64,000 nucleotides of DNA from Sphingomonas sp. HMP6. GTDB lineage: Bacteria > Pseudomonadota > Alphaproteobacteria > Sphingomonadales > Sphingomonadaceae. The notes under the pieces are model-generated. The model made no database searches and was not told the origin of the DNA. It was given only the letters and a program-made list of their open reading frames with translations. Of the stretch, positions 27,802 to 36,111 are shown piece by piece. Location: NCBI RefSeq assembly GCF_013374095.1, contig NZ_AP022672.1, positions 310,001 through 374,000 of the forward strand, read 5' to 3'. Both the position numbers and the translations under genes were made by a program. The first letter of the stretch is position 1, and each line of letters opens with the position of its first letter.

Positions 27802-28220
27802 GGTCCGCCGCCCATCCGATAGCCGACGATCTGCGCGCCATAGTGTACGATCTCGGCGATCACGATCGCGCCCATGATGCCGTAGGCCATGCCGATCTTA
27901 CTCATGCCGAGATGCAGAGTGCCGATTACGCACAGCACGAGCGTGAGAAGGACGGGATAGGCGATGGCATAGGCGCGGTGCGAGATCGCCGTGTCGCGCT
28001 CGTCGCGACTGGCGCTGGCTTCCTTCGGTGACAAGATCGCTGTGACGATGGCGGCTGCGGCCACCAAGATCGCCTGCAGGATCAGTGCCCCGAAGAAACT
28101 GACCGCATAGACCCCGCCGTGGTACTGCCCCCGCGTGACGGCCATGAAACCGAAAAACCCGCCCCAGATCACGCTGGTCGTGACGACGGAGATCCACGCG
28201 ATCTTTTCCCTGAACGGCAT
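27786..28220 (-). CDS. Four-helix membrane protein paired with the XRE regulator
   Basis: A 144-residue protein with four membrane helices and a cytoplasmic loop SPKEASASRDERDTAI between helices 2 and 3. I chose the start MPFREKIAW at 28220 because GGAG lies six bases upstream; an ATG at 28232 is possible. Membrane partners of XRE regulators with a DERD loop between helix pairs are frequent in bacteria and uncharacterised. The 16-bp overlap with the regulator gene and a good promoter upstream mark a two-gene operon. Confidence 0.7.
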   Translation of the reverse strand: MPFREKIAWISVVTTSVIWGGFFGFMAVTRGQYHGGVYAVSFFGALILQAILVAAAAIVTAILSPKEASASRDERDTAISHRAYAIAYPVLLTLVLCVIGTLHLGMSKIGMAYGIMGAIVIAEIVHYGAQIVGYRMGGGPWQSP

Positions 28221-28250
28221 TACACACTCCATGTTCGAATCACTATGCTC

Positions 28251-28279
28251 TATGTATATAATATGTAACATCGAGTCAA
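28251..28279 (-). promoter_or_regulatory. Promoter of the membrane protein-XRE operon
   Basis: Read on the minus strand, TTGACT (28274-28279) and TACATA (28251-28256) are separated by 17 bp, a near-consensus sigma-70 promoter. It lies about 30 bp upstream of the 28220 start. The spacer is AT-rich in an otherwise GC-rich segment. Confidence 0.6.
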
Positions 28280-28345
28280 TCTGAGCGAACGCGGAACGTC
28301 ATGTGCGCTGGCGGTGGTGGTTTGAAGCCGCTATGGCTCTGCCCC

Positions 28346-29206
28346 ATGTCCACGACCTTCACCATCGACACCGCTACCAGCCGCGCCAATCCGATGCCGG
28401 CACCGATGAAGCGGCTAACCGTGCCCGCGATCCGCAAGCAGAAGGGCGGCGAGCCCCTGGTTATGCTCACCGCCTATACGGTGCGGACGGCCCAGCTGCT
28501 TGATCCACATTGCGATATGCTGCTGGTCGGAGATTCGCTGGGGCAAGTGGTTTATGGCTTGCCATCCACGGTGCCGGTCACGCTCGAGATGATGGCGGCG
28601 CACGGCGCGGCGGTGGTCCGCGGCAGTTATCATGCGGTGGTGGTGATCGACATGCCGTTCGGCAGTTACGAAGCGAGTCCGGAGAAAGCATTCGAGAGTG
28701 CCGCCTATCTGCTCAAGCAGACCGGCGCGGCAGCCGTGAAGCTGGAAGGCGGAACTGCGATGGCGCCAACCGTCAAATTCTTGTCCGAGCGCGGCATCCC
28801 CGTGATGGGGCATGTCGGGTTGACGCCACAGGCGGTCAACACGCTGGGCGGGTACGGCGCGCGCGGGCGCAGCAAGGCGGAGGCGGCGAAGATCGTCGCC
28901 GACGCGGTTGCCATTGCCGACGCCGGGGCCTTCGCGATCGTCATAGAAGGCGTGGTCGAGCCGATCGCGATCGAGATCACCCGTGTCGTCAGCTGTCCTA
29001 CGATCGGTATCGGCGCCTCTGCGCAGTGTGACGGGCAAGTGCTGGTGGCGGAGGATATGCTCGGCCTGTTCGAACGCACGCCGCGTTTCGTCAAGAAGTT
29101 CGATGATCTGGCAGGCCGCATTTCCGCCGCTGTCGCGACCTATGCAGACGATGTCCGCGCGCGCGCCTTTCCCGGAGCTGAGCAAATTTACGCGCCAAAG
29201 GACTGA
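28346..29206 (+). CDS. panB: 3-methyl-2-oxobutanoate hydroxymethyltransferase
   Basis: A 286-residue enzyme that transfers a hydroxymethyl group from methylene-tetrahydrofolate to 2-oxoisovalerate, the first committed step to pantothenate. Family motifs are [13 protein letters not shown], the metal and substrate region [27 protein letters not shown] and the catalytic Glu in IVIEGV. The start at 28346 ([10 protein letters not shown]) is preferred over a longer frame because the family N-terminus is short. The gene stands alone, with no panC or panD nearby. Confidence 0.93.
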   Translation: MSTTFTIDTATSRANPMPAPMKRLTVPAIRKQKGGEPLVMLTAYTVRTAQLLDPHCDMLLVGDSLGQVVYGLPSTVPVTLEMMAAHGAAVVRGSYHAVVVIDMPFGSYEASPEKAFESAAYLLKQTGAAAVKLEGGTAMAPTVKFLSERGIPVMGHVGLTPQAVNTLGGYGARGRSKAEAAKIVADAVAIADAGAFAIVIEGVVEPIAIEITRVVSCPTIGIGASAQCDGQVLVAEDMLGLFERTPRFVKKFDDLAGRISAAVATYADDVRARAFPGAEQIYAPKD

Positions 29207-29293
29207 CCCGACCGGTTTTTTTGAACGCTTTTGTTTGGCGCGGTGCGGCGCTAAGGTCCGCGTCTTCCATGCCCTTTCCCGACGGAGTTTCCC

Positions 29294-29995
29294 TTGGCTG
29301 TCCCGCCGAATACCGATGCTGCATTCCTGCGCGAAGTCGATGAGGAGCTGCGTCGCGATCAGCTTGCCAAGGCCTGGCGCAGCTATGGGAAGGTGGCGAT
29401 CGTTGCGGTCGTGCTTGCCCTGGTCGCTTTCGGGGGATGGCTCGTCTGGCGTTCGCAGCAGCTGACCTCTGCCGGCGAACAGGGCGAGACGCTTTCCACG
29501 GCCTACGAAGATGTCCTTGGCGCGCATCCCGAGGCTGCGCAGGAAAAGCTGACCAAGCTCGCAGGATCGAACATCGAGGGGTACCGCGCGCTCGCGTTGA
29601 TGAGCCAAGCCGACATCCTGTTGCAGAAAAACGATCTGCGTGGCGCGGCGACCAAATTCTCGCAAGTCGCGACCGATGCGTCGGTCGGCCAGCCGTTTCG
29701 CGATCTCGCGCTGATCCGCCAGACCACTGCGGAATTCGATACGTTGAAGCCCGAAGTCGTCATCGGCCGCCTCCGCGGTATCGCGGTAAAGGGCAATCCG
29801 TGGTTTGGCAGCGCCGGTGAGCTGGTCGCGATTTCGTATTTGCGCATGAATCGACGCGATCTCGCGGGCACGCTGTTTGCGCAAATCGCGCGGGATCCGA
29901 ATATGTCGGAGACCATGCGGCAACGCGCGGTTCAGATGGCGGGCGTATTGGGCGTGGATGCCGTTACCCAGGCGAAGGACCAGAAATCGCAATGA
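29294..29995 (+). CDS. YfgM-like membrane-anchored TPR protein
   Basis: A 233-residue protein with a cytoplasmic N-terminus (FLREVDEELRRDQL), one membrane helix (about 36-55) and a periplasmic helical-repeat region. YfgM-type proteins associate with the Sec translocon and periplasmic chaperones. The start is a TTG at 29294 with GGAG seven bases upstream, which gives MAVPPNTDAAFL. Its stop overlaps the bamB ATG (ATGA), and der follows: the yfgM-bamB-der order is widely conserved in proteobacteria and supports the call. Confidence 0.85.
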   Translation: MAVPPNTDAAFLREVDEELRRDQLAKAWRSYGKVAIVAVVLALVAFGGWLVWRSQQLTSAGEQGETLSTAYEDVLGAHPEAAQEKLTKLAGSNIEGYRALALMSQADILLQKNDLRGAATKFSQVATDASVGQPFRDLALIRQTTAEFDTLKPEVVIGRLRGIAVKGNPWFGSAGELVAISYLRMNRRDLAGTLFAQIARDPNMSETMRQRAVQMAGVLGVDAVTQAKDQKSQ

Positions 29996-31344
29996 AGATG
30001 ACCAACCGTTTTCTGATCGTTGCTGTCGGCGCCGTGGCGCTGAGCAGCTGCGCCACGTTCAAGGGCAAGAAAAAGACCCCCGTGCTGGGCCAGCGGATTT
30101 CGATCCTCGCCGGGGAAAACGACGTTCGCGCCGACAAGACGATTGCCGGCGTCGAAGTGCTTGTCCCGCCGACCGCGCCGAATGACAGCTGGGCACAGCC
30201 CGGTGGCAATGCCGCCAAGTCGATCGGCAATCTTACGCTTGGCGCCAATGTGTCGCGCGCGTGGAGCGCCGCGATTGACGGCGGCAGCAAACGACAACGG
30301 CTGGGCGCGGCGCCGGTCGTCGCCGATGGGCGGCTCTATGCAATCGATGTGAATGCCACGGTGCACGCCTTTTCGGCGACCAACGGTGCATCGGTATGGA
30401 CCACCAACATCGCCACGAGCGACAAGAAATCGCAGAGCGCGCGTTTCGGCGGCGGCGTCAGCTTCGACGATGGCAAGGTGTTCGCCACGGACGGGTTGGG
30501 CGATGTCGTGGCACTCGACGCGGCCACCGGCAAGGTGGCGTGGCGTGCAAAGCCGGGTGCGCCGCTGCGCGGTGCGCCAACGGTTGCGAATGGCGAAGTC
30601 TATATTCTGAGCCAGGACAACCAGCTCTATGCTCTGTCGCAGGCCGATGGCAGCGTGCAATGGACTCAGTCGGGATCGATCGAGACCCAAGGCGTGTTCG
30701 GCGTTGCAGCGCCTGCGGTGAGCCAGGGGACGGTCGTCGCCGGTTTCTCGTCGGGGGAGCTCAATGCCTATCGGTACGAGAACGGCCGGACATTGTGGCA
30801 GGATGCGCTGTCGCGTTCGACCATCTCGACCTCGGTCTCCTCGCTCGCCGACATCGATGCCGATCCGGTCATCGACCGCGGCATCGTGTTCGCGGTCGGG
30901 CAGGGCGGGCGCATGGTCGCACTCGAAATCGTGTCGGGCCAGCGACTGTGGGAACAGAATTTCGCCGGCATCTCAACGCCCTGGGTCGCGGGCGAATGGG
31001 TGTTCATCGTGACCGACGATGCGCGGCTCGTCTGCCTGGCGCGCGCAACCGGCAAGGTGCGGTGGATCAGCCAGCTTCGCCGCTACAAGAGCGAGAAGAC
31101 CAAGAAGGACGGCACGATCAAGGATTCGAAGAAGTCCAATCCGGTCACGTGGTATGGCCCGGTCCTGGCGGGAGGTCGCTTGGTGCTGACAAATTCGGAA
31201 GGCCAGATCGCTTCCGCCTCGGTCGATACCGGCAAGGTTACCAGCGTGATCGATGCGAAGACGGCGTTTACCTTGCCCCCGATCGTGGCGAATTCGACGC
31301 TGTATGTGCTCGATCAAAAGGGTCACATCACCGCATATAAATGA
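29992..31344 (+). CDS. bamB: Outer-membrane assembly lipoprotein BamB
   Basis: A 450-residue PQQ-repeat beta-propeller. The signal peptide ends in a lipobox (VALSSC, Cys at about residue 20). Repeats of the type LYAIDVNATVHAF, VVALDAATGKVAW, LYALSQADGSVQW and LVCLARATGKVRW show the eight-bladed fold. BamB is the scaffold lipoprotein of the complex that inserts beta-barrel proteins into the outer membrane. The gene is translationally coupled to the yfgM-like gene upstream and followed by der. Confidence 0.92.
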   Translation: MKMTNRFLIVAVGAVALSSCATFKGKKKTPVLGQRISILAGENDVRADKTIAGVEVLVPPTAPNDSWAQPGGNAAKSIGNLTLGANVSRAWSAAIDGGSKRQRLGAAPVVADGRLYAIDVNATVHAFSATNGASVWTTNIATSDKKSQSARFGGGVSFDDGKVFATDGLGDVVALDAATGKVAWRAKPGAPLRGAPTVANGEVYILSQDNQLYALSQADGSVQWTQSGSIETQGVFGVAAPAVSQGTVVAGFSSGELNAYRYENGRTLWQDALSRSTISTSVSSLADIDADPVIDRGIVFAVGQGGRMVALEIVSGQRLWEQNFAGISTPWVAGEWVFIVTDDARLVCLARATGKVRWISQLRRYKSEKTKKDGTIKDSKKSNPVTWYGPVLAGGRLVLTNSEGQIASASVDTGKVTSVIDAKTAFTLPPIVANSTLYVLDQKGHITAYK

Positions 31345-31394
31345 TCGCACCCAAGGCGGGGTGACGAAAGCGTGCGTTTCCCTTAAGGGGGCGC

Positions 31395-32792
31395 ATGTCC
31401 AGTCTCCCCGTGGTCGCAATTATCGGCCGGCCGAACGTCGGCAAATCCACCCTTTTCAACCGTCTCGTCGGCAAAAAACTCGCGCTCGTCGATGATCGCC
31501 CCGGCGTGACTCGTGATCGGCGCGAGGGGGCAGCGACGTTGGTCGGCCTCGATTTTCGCGTGATCGATACCGCGGGCTATGAGGATCAGGACGCGGCCTC
31601 GCTGCCCGGCCGGATGCGCCAGCAGACCGAGGCTGCCGTCGCGCAAGCCGATGTTGCACTGTTCATGATCGATTCGCGGGTCGGCCTCGTCCCGCTTGAT
31701 GAAGAGATCGCGCGCTGGCTGCGGGGATCGACCACGCCGGTCATCCTGGTCGCCAATAAGGCCGAAGGAAAGGCCGGGGCCGACGGCATCCTCGAATCGC
31801 TGTCGCTCGGCTTTGGCGATCCGGTCGAATTGTCCGCCGAACATGGCGAGGGTCTGGTCGAACTGTTCGACGCGCTGCTGCCCTATATCGAGCCGGAAAA
31901 GGATGCCGACGGCGAGGACATCCCCAATGCCGATGTCGATGAGGAATATAGCCCCGACGCGCCGCTGAAGCTCGCGATCATCGGGCGGCCGAATGCGGGA
32001 AAATCGACGCTGATCAACCGCATTCTCGGCGAGGAGCGGCTGATCACCGGGCCGGAGGCGGGCATCACTCGGGATTCGATCGCGGTCGACTGGATCTGGC
32101 ACGATCCCGAGCGGGAGCCCGGCGAGGATGCGCGCAAGGTTCGGCTGATCGACACTGCCGGCATGCGCAAGCGTGCCAACGTCCAGGACAAGCTCGAAAA
32201 GCTGTCGGTCGCCGACGCGCTTCACGCGATCGATTTCGCCGAAGTCGTCGTGCTGTTGCTCGATGCGACGCGCGGGCTCGAATCGCAGGATTTGCGAATC
32301 GCCGATGCGGCGCTGCAGGAGGGCCGCGCGCTGATCGTCGCGATCAACAAATGGGATGTCGCGGAGAACGGCTCAAGTCTGTTCAACGGGATCAAGGCTG
32401 CGCTCGAGGAAGGGCTGAGCCAGATCAAGGGCATGCCGGTGCTGACGGTGTCGGGTGCTACGGGGAAGGGCATCGACATGCTGCTGAAGGTCGCGTTCGA
32501 GACGCGCGACGCCTGGTCGCGCCGCGTCGGCACTGGCGAACTCAACCGCTGGTTCGAAAAGGCGGTCGAAGCCAACCCGCCGCCCGCACCCGGCGGCAAG
32601 CGCATCAAGCTGCGCTATCTGACGCAGGCCAAAACGCGGCCGCCGGGCTTCGTTCTGTTCGGAACGCGGGTCGATCAATTGCCGACGAGCTACCAGCGTT
32701 ATCTCATCAACGGCATCCGCCGCGATCTGGGATTCGGCGCGGTGCCGGTGCGGCTAACGCTGCGCGCGCCGAAGAATCCGTTCGACCGGTAG
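31395..32792 (+). CDS. der: Ribosome biogenesis GTPase Der (EngA)
   Basis: A 465-residue tandem GTPase. The first G domain begins VAIIGRPNVGKSTLFNRL with DRPGVTRD and DTAGYED. An acidic linker (about 165-190, EPEKDADGEDIPNADVDEE) follows. The second G domain has LAIIGRPNAGKSTLINRI, DTAGMRKRANV and NKWD, and the KH-like C-terminal domain ends LTLRAPKNPF. It is essential for 50S subunit maturation. A ribosome-binding AAGGGGG precedes the ATG. Third gene of the yfgM-bamB-der group, 50 bp after bamB. Confidence 0.96.
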   Translation: MSSLPVVAIIGRPNVGKSTLFNRLVGKKLALVDDRPGVTRDRREGAATLVGLDFRVIDTAGYEDQDAASLPGRMRQQTEAAVAQADVALFMIDSRVGLVPLDEEIARWLRGSTTPVILVANKAEGKAGADGILESLSLGFGDPVELSAEHGEGLVELFDALLPYIEPEKDADGEDIPNADVDEEYSPDAPLKLAIIGRPNAGKSTLINRILGEERLITGPEAGITRDSIAVDWIWHDPEREPGEDARKVRLIDTAGMRKRANVQDKLEKLSVADALHAIDFAEVVVLLLDATRGLESQDLRIADAALQEGRALIVAINKWDVAENGSSLFNGIKAALEEGLSQIKGMPVLTVSGATGKGIDMLLKVAFETRDAWSRRVGTGELNRWFEKAVEANPPPAPGGKRIKLRYLTQAKTRPPGFVLFGTRVDQLPTSYQRYLINGIRRDLGFGAVPVRLTLRAPKNPFDR

Positions 32793-32942
32793 CTGGAGGT
32801 CCGGACCGGTCCGACTTAACCGCGCATTACAGAGACCTATCGGTTTTCCGAGGATGATGTTTATTGCGCGCGTCAACCCCTCGTTTACTTGAGCGCGGTA
32901 CACTCGTCTCATACTTTCGGGCGATGTCGCTCGAAACGGGAG

Positions 32943-33356
32943 ATGTCCGTGTCGCTCGACGCTAGAGACTTGATCGACTGGAACGTCTTTACGCGCGCCC
33001 GCGCCGAACTCGGGGCGGGCTTCGTCCGCATTCTCGGCTACTTCCGCGAAGATGGCGTGAAGTCGGTCGCCGCGATCGAAGCAGCGATGCGCGCGCAGAA
33101 CGCGGCAGGCATGGTCATCCCGGCGCACACCTTAAAAGGTGAAGCGCGCCAGTTCGGTGCCGAACCGCTCGGCTTACTCGCCGAACGGATCGAGACGATC
33201 GCGCGCGATTGTGTCGAGAACCGCGATACACCGGAGGAGGCATTGGCCGATATCGTGGCGCTGCGGCCGGTGTTCGACAAAACGCTGTCGATGCTGGAGC
33301 GCGAATCGAACCCGTTGGTGGAACGTCGCCCCGCGTTCGGGCGTCGCGTGAACTGA
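32943..33356 (+). CDS. Hpt-domain phosphotransfer protein
   Basis: A protein of about 137 residues made of an N-terminal helix and a four-helix Hpt bundle. The phospho-acceptor site reads PAHTLKGEARQFGAEPL, with the canonical H-x-L-K-G, so it can accept phosphate from a receiver domain. Either ATG 32943 or GTG 32949 is the start; GGGAG is ideally spaced for the GTG. It stands at the edge of the signalling cluster 32943-39793 and converges with the coiled-coil gene, whose stop lies three bases away. Its partner kinase is not adjacent. Confidence 0.8.
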   Translation: MSVSLDARDLIDWNVFTRARAELGAGFVRILGYFREDGVKSVAAIEAAMRAQNAAGMVIPAHTLKGEARQFGAEPLGLLAERIETIARDCVENRDTPEEALADIVALRPVFDKTLSMLERESNPLVERRPAFGRRVN

Positions 33357-33359
33357 CTC

Positions 33360-35687
33360 TTAGGTCCGCAAGCGCTCGATCGCCTGCGCCAGGGCAACGT
33401 ACAATTTGCCCATGTCCGACGACAGGATCGTCACGCCGAGCGGCGAGCCGTCGCGCTGCGACAGGATCTGGCGCAGCATCGCTTCGAAATCGTGAATGTA
33501 GCGATTGACCTGATCGCGGAACGCCGGGTCGTCTTCATGCAGACGGGCGATCTCGCGTGCGTCGCTTGCATCGAGCAAACGCACTGCGCGCCGGGTGAAA
33601 ACGCCGCGGTCGCCCTTTAAATAGGCCGACCATGCACTGTCGGAGACATCGCTGGAGAAGGCCTTGGCGATATCGATCGATGCAGAATTGAGCGATTCGA
33701 TCAGCAGTGACACGCGCCGTGCGAGCGTATCCTGATCGGCATTTTCGCGCTCAACCCGCGCTTCCTCGAGCCGCGATTCGACGATCGCGGTCGAATCGGC
33801 GATGGCTTGCATCTGTCGCGTCAGGCGTTCGGACGCACGTGCCGCGGCATCGGCTGCGGCATCGGCGGCGGCACCGATGCCGGCAATTTCCTGCTTTACC
33901 GCGCTGGCGACGGCGCGCTCGACCGCGGCGGCGCTTTGCTGTTCCAGCGCGAGCGCCGCTTCGGGGATGACCGTCGCCAGGGTTTCGCGCGCACGCTCGG
34001 CGGCGGCGCTGGCGGTGTCGCGGACGCGCAGCAGCGCCTCGACAAGGCGCGGGGCCGCTTCTTCGGCAAAGCGATGCGTGCGGTCGATCGTTTCCTCGAC
34101 CATTTCGCCGAGCGCGTCGGCCTTCACCTTGCCATCGCTCAACGTGTCGAGCAGCGTCGCGGCGAGCGTGCCGACGGTGTCGCGCTGGCTGGCGACTACT
34201 TCGGCAATCGCCTCAATCGCGTCATGCGTGCTTTCTGCCGCCGTCACCAGCGCGAGCAATTCTGGCCGCGCCGCGCCGACGATCTTGCGACTCGACGCGA
34301 TCCGGTCGTCGAGGCGGTTGAGCGCCTCGGGCAGGGTCTCGTCGATCTCGCGCGCGGCCGAATCGAGCGCCAGCAGGAGCCGGTCGGTGGTGCCGATCGC
34401 GGTCGTCGCCATCATGTCACCGGTCTTGAGCGCCTCGGTCATCGCATCGGCCGAGCCGCCAAGCGCACTGATCGACGCGGCGAGCGCTTGCGACCGCTCC
34501 ACGCCCTGTACGTGCAGCGTGTCGAACGAGCCGCTGACGCGCGCGATGCCCGAATCAATTTCGCTAACAATCGTCTCGCTGGCGTCACGCTGTTCGGCGA
34601 GGCGGACCGCAACACGCTCGATCAGCGTTTCGATCTCGGCAATCCGCGCGGCCAGCCCCTCGGCGCTGTCGCGCGCTGCACTATCCAGCGCAGCCTGGTG
34701 GGTACCGATCATCGCGAGCATGGCGTCGCCCTGCGCGGCGATGCCCTTGCGGGCTTCATCGACGGCGTCGGCGGTGCGGCCGAGCAAGCCATCGACCGCG
34801 TTCGACATGTCGCCGGTGACCTGTTCGAGCCGCGCCCCGGCGGTCTCGCTGGTCGCTTCCATCCGCGTGATGTGCGCCGCGAGCTTCTGCGCAGCGCCGT
34901 TCGCCACGGCATCGGCTTCGCGCCCACGTTCGGACAGCGCGGTGAGTTGCGCGTCGAGCGCAGCGGCATGTTCGCTCGCGGTTACCCCGGTGGTCTTTAG
35001 CAGCTGCGCGAGCGAGTCGGTTTCGCCATGCGCGCGCGGCAGCAGCGCGAGCAGCACTTGCAGGCGGGTGTGCGCGGCGTCGGCCGCGGCGGCGAGTGTT
35101 GCGGCATGCGCGTCTGCCGTGGCGACGTGTTCGGCCAAGCCAGACCCGACCGTCGCAAGGCGTAGGACTGCGCCGTCGCCCATTGCCATCAGCGCCGTCG
35201 TCTGCTCGGCAAGATTGAGGCGATTGGTTTCGATGCTGTTCGACAAGGCGGCGACCGTGCGTTCAAGGCTTGCGGCCTCTGCACGCATGGCCTGCGCGGT
35301 GCGGCCGAAGCGCTTGGCCTCGGCGCTGCTGGTGCGCAGCGCGAGCAGCAACAGGATTCCGATCAAGGCGGGCGGCACGCACAAAGCCGCGATGAAGCTG
35401 GCGAGCGCAGGAGGCGCGAGCGTCGTTAGGCTGTCGCGACACAGCCACAGCATTCCGCCGACCCAGCCCAGCGCGATCAGCGTACCGATCGCCGCAAGCC
35501 ACGTGCCGGTGCGGCGGTGGGCAGGCGCATCATCATCGGCAAGCTCGGTCAGATCGATCGGTTCCTCGTACAGCGGTCCGTAATCCGACGCGGCAGCCGC
35601 CTCCGGCAAAACCCCGCTCGCCCGCGGCTCGCTGGCTGGCGCGGCGCCGTGCGGCCGCAAGTCTATGATACGCGAACCCCCGTTCAT
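33360..35687 (-). CDS. Large membrane-anchored coiled-coil protein (polarity-scaffold-like)
   Basis: A 775-residue protein. I chose the start MNGGSRIIDLRPHG at 35687 (GAAGGG just upstream); a longer frame would run through the gene at 35769. Residues of about 1-55 are acidic and disordered. Two membrane helices lie at about 58-78 (WLAAIGTLIALGWVGGML) and 90-115, and about 500 residues of Ala/Glu/Arg-rich coiled coil follow. The C-terminal 130 residues are a compact, less repetitive domain (SLLIESLNSASIDIAKAF, GVFTRRAVRLLD, VTILSSDMGKLYVALAQA). Two N-terminal helices plus a long coiled coil recall the Caulobacter pole-marker TipN, but I cannot confirm homology. Function otherwise unknown. Confidence 0.65.
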   Translation of the reverse strand: MNGGSRIIDLRPHGAAPASEPRASGVLPEAAAASDYGPLYEEPIDLTELADDDAPAHRRTGTWLAAIGTLIALGWVGGMLWLCRDSLTTLAPPALASFIAALCVPPALIGILLLLALRTSSAEAKRFGRTAQAMRAEAASLERTVAALSNSIETNRLNLAEQTTALMAMGDGAVLRLATVGSGLAEHVATADAHAATLAAAADAAHTRLQVLLALLPRAHGETDSLAQLLKTTGVTASEHAAALDAQLTALSERGREADAVANGAAQKLAAHITRMEATSETAGARLEQVTGDMSNAVDGLLGRTADAVDEARKGIAAQGDAMLAMIGTHQAALDSAARDSAEGLAARIAEIETLIERVAVRLAEQRDASETIVSEIDSGIARVSGSFDTLHVQGVERSQALAASISALGGSADAMTEALKTGDMMATTAIGTTDRLLLALDSAAREIDETLPEALNRLDDRIASSRKIVGAARPELLALVTAAESTHDAIEAIAEVVASQRDTVGTLAATLLDTLSDGKVKADALGEMVEETIDRTHRFAEEAAPRLVEALLRVRDTASAAAERARETLATVIPEAALALEQQSAAAVERAVASAVKQEIAGIGAAADAAADAAARASERLTRQMQAIADSTAIVESRLEEARVERENADQDTLARRVSLLIESLNSASIDIAKAFSSDVSDSAWSAYLKGDRGVFTRRAVRLLDASDAREIARLHEDDPAFRDQVNRYIHDFEAMLRQILSQRDGSPLGVTILSSDMGKLYVALAQAIERLRT

Positions 35688-35768
35688 CCCTTCGTTTACC
35701 ACGAAAGCCGCGCACGCAAAGCGAATTACGAAACTGAACTTTAAGGCCTTTGCTCCTATAGCGTCGCC

Positions 35769-36062
35769 ATGGCCTATGATCCCGGTGCAATCGATGCGAC
35801 TTTGGCGGCGGCAGTCGGTGACGAACCCGCGCTGATCGCGGAGTTGCGCGAGGCGTTTCTCGACAGCGTCAAACGCGGTCTTGCGGTGCTCGAAGCCGCC
35901 GAGGGTGACGAAGCGTGGCGCGCCGCAGCATTCCGGCTGCGCGGCCTTGCCGCCAGTTTCGGCGCGATCCGGCTGATGGCGATCGCCACCGAAGCCGCCG
36001 AAAGCGAAGCGCATGATGCCGGGCTGATCCGTCGGCTGCGCCGCGCGGTCGAACGGCTTTAA
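35769..36062 (+). CDS. Hpt-like protein lacking the phospho-acceptor histidine
   Basis: A 97-residue all-helical protein, divergent from the coiled-coil gene (81 bp apart). The central helix reads AAAFRLRGLAASFGA, which aligns with the Hpt consensus A-H-x-L-K-G-x-A-x-x-F-G-A, but the His is Phe (codon TTC) and the Lys is Arg. The helix lengths and the Leu/Ala pattern (LIAELREAFLDSVKRGL before it, RRLRRAVERL after it) otherwise fit an Hpt bundle. It cannot take phosphate in the usual way. A role as a receiver-binding or scaffold protein is inference. Confidence 0.6.
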   Translation: MAYDPGAIDATLAAAVGDEPALIAELREAFLDSVKRGLAVLEAAEGDEAWRAAAFRLRGLAASFGAIRLMAIATEAAESEAHDAGLIRRLRRAVERL

Positions 36063-36076
36063 GCCCGAACGGGCTT
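36061..36076 (+). terminator. Small hairpin after the Hpt-like gene
   Basis: AAGCCC and GGGCTT form a 6-bp stem with the loop GAAC, starting at the stop codon of the Hpt-like gene and followed by TGCCTT. It is weak and partly overlaps the stop, so it may only attenuate transcription into the next gene 36 bp downstream. Confidence 0.3.
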
Positions 36077-36111
36077 TGCCTTAGGGGAACTTACACCCTA
36101 ACAGCCCAGCG

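Noticed and set aside
28415..29992. Long minus-strand open frame (525 codons) opposite panB and yfgM
   Set aside because: It lies entirely opposite two recognised genes, is rich in Arg, Gln and His as expected of antisense frames in GC-rich DNA, and has no domain or ribosome-binding site.
35688..36014. N-terminal extension of the coiled-coil protein
   Set aside because: It would run antisense through the Hpt-like gene; the start at 35687 has a ribosome-binding site and a natural N-terminus.
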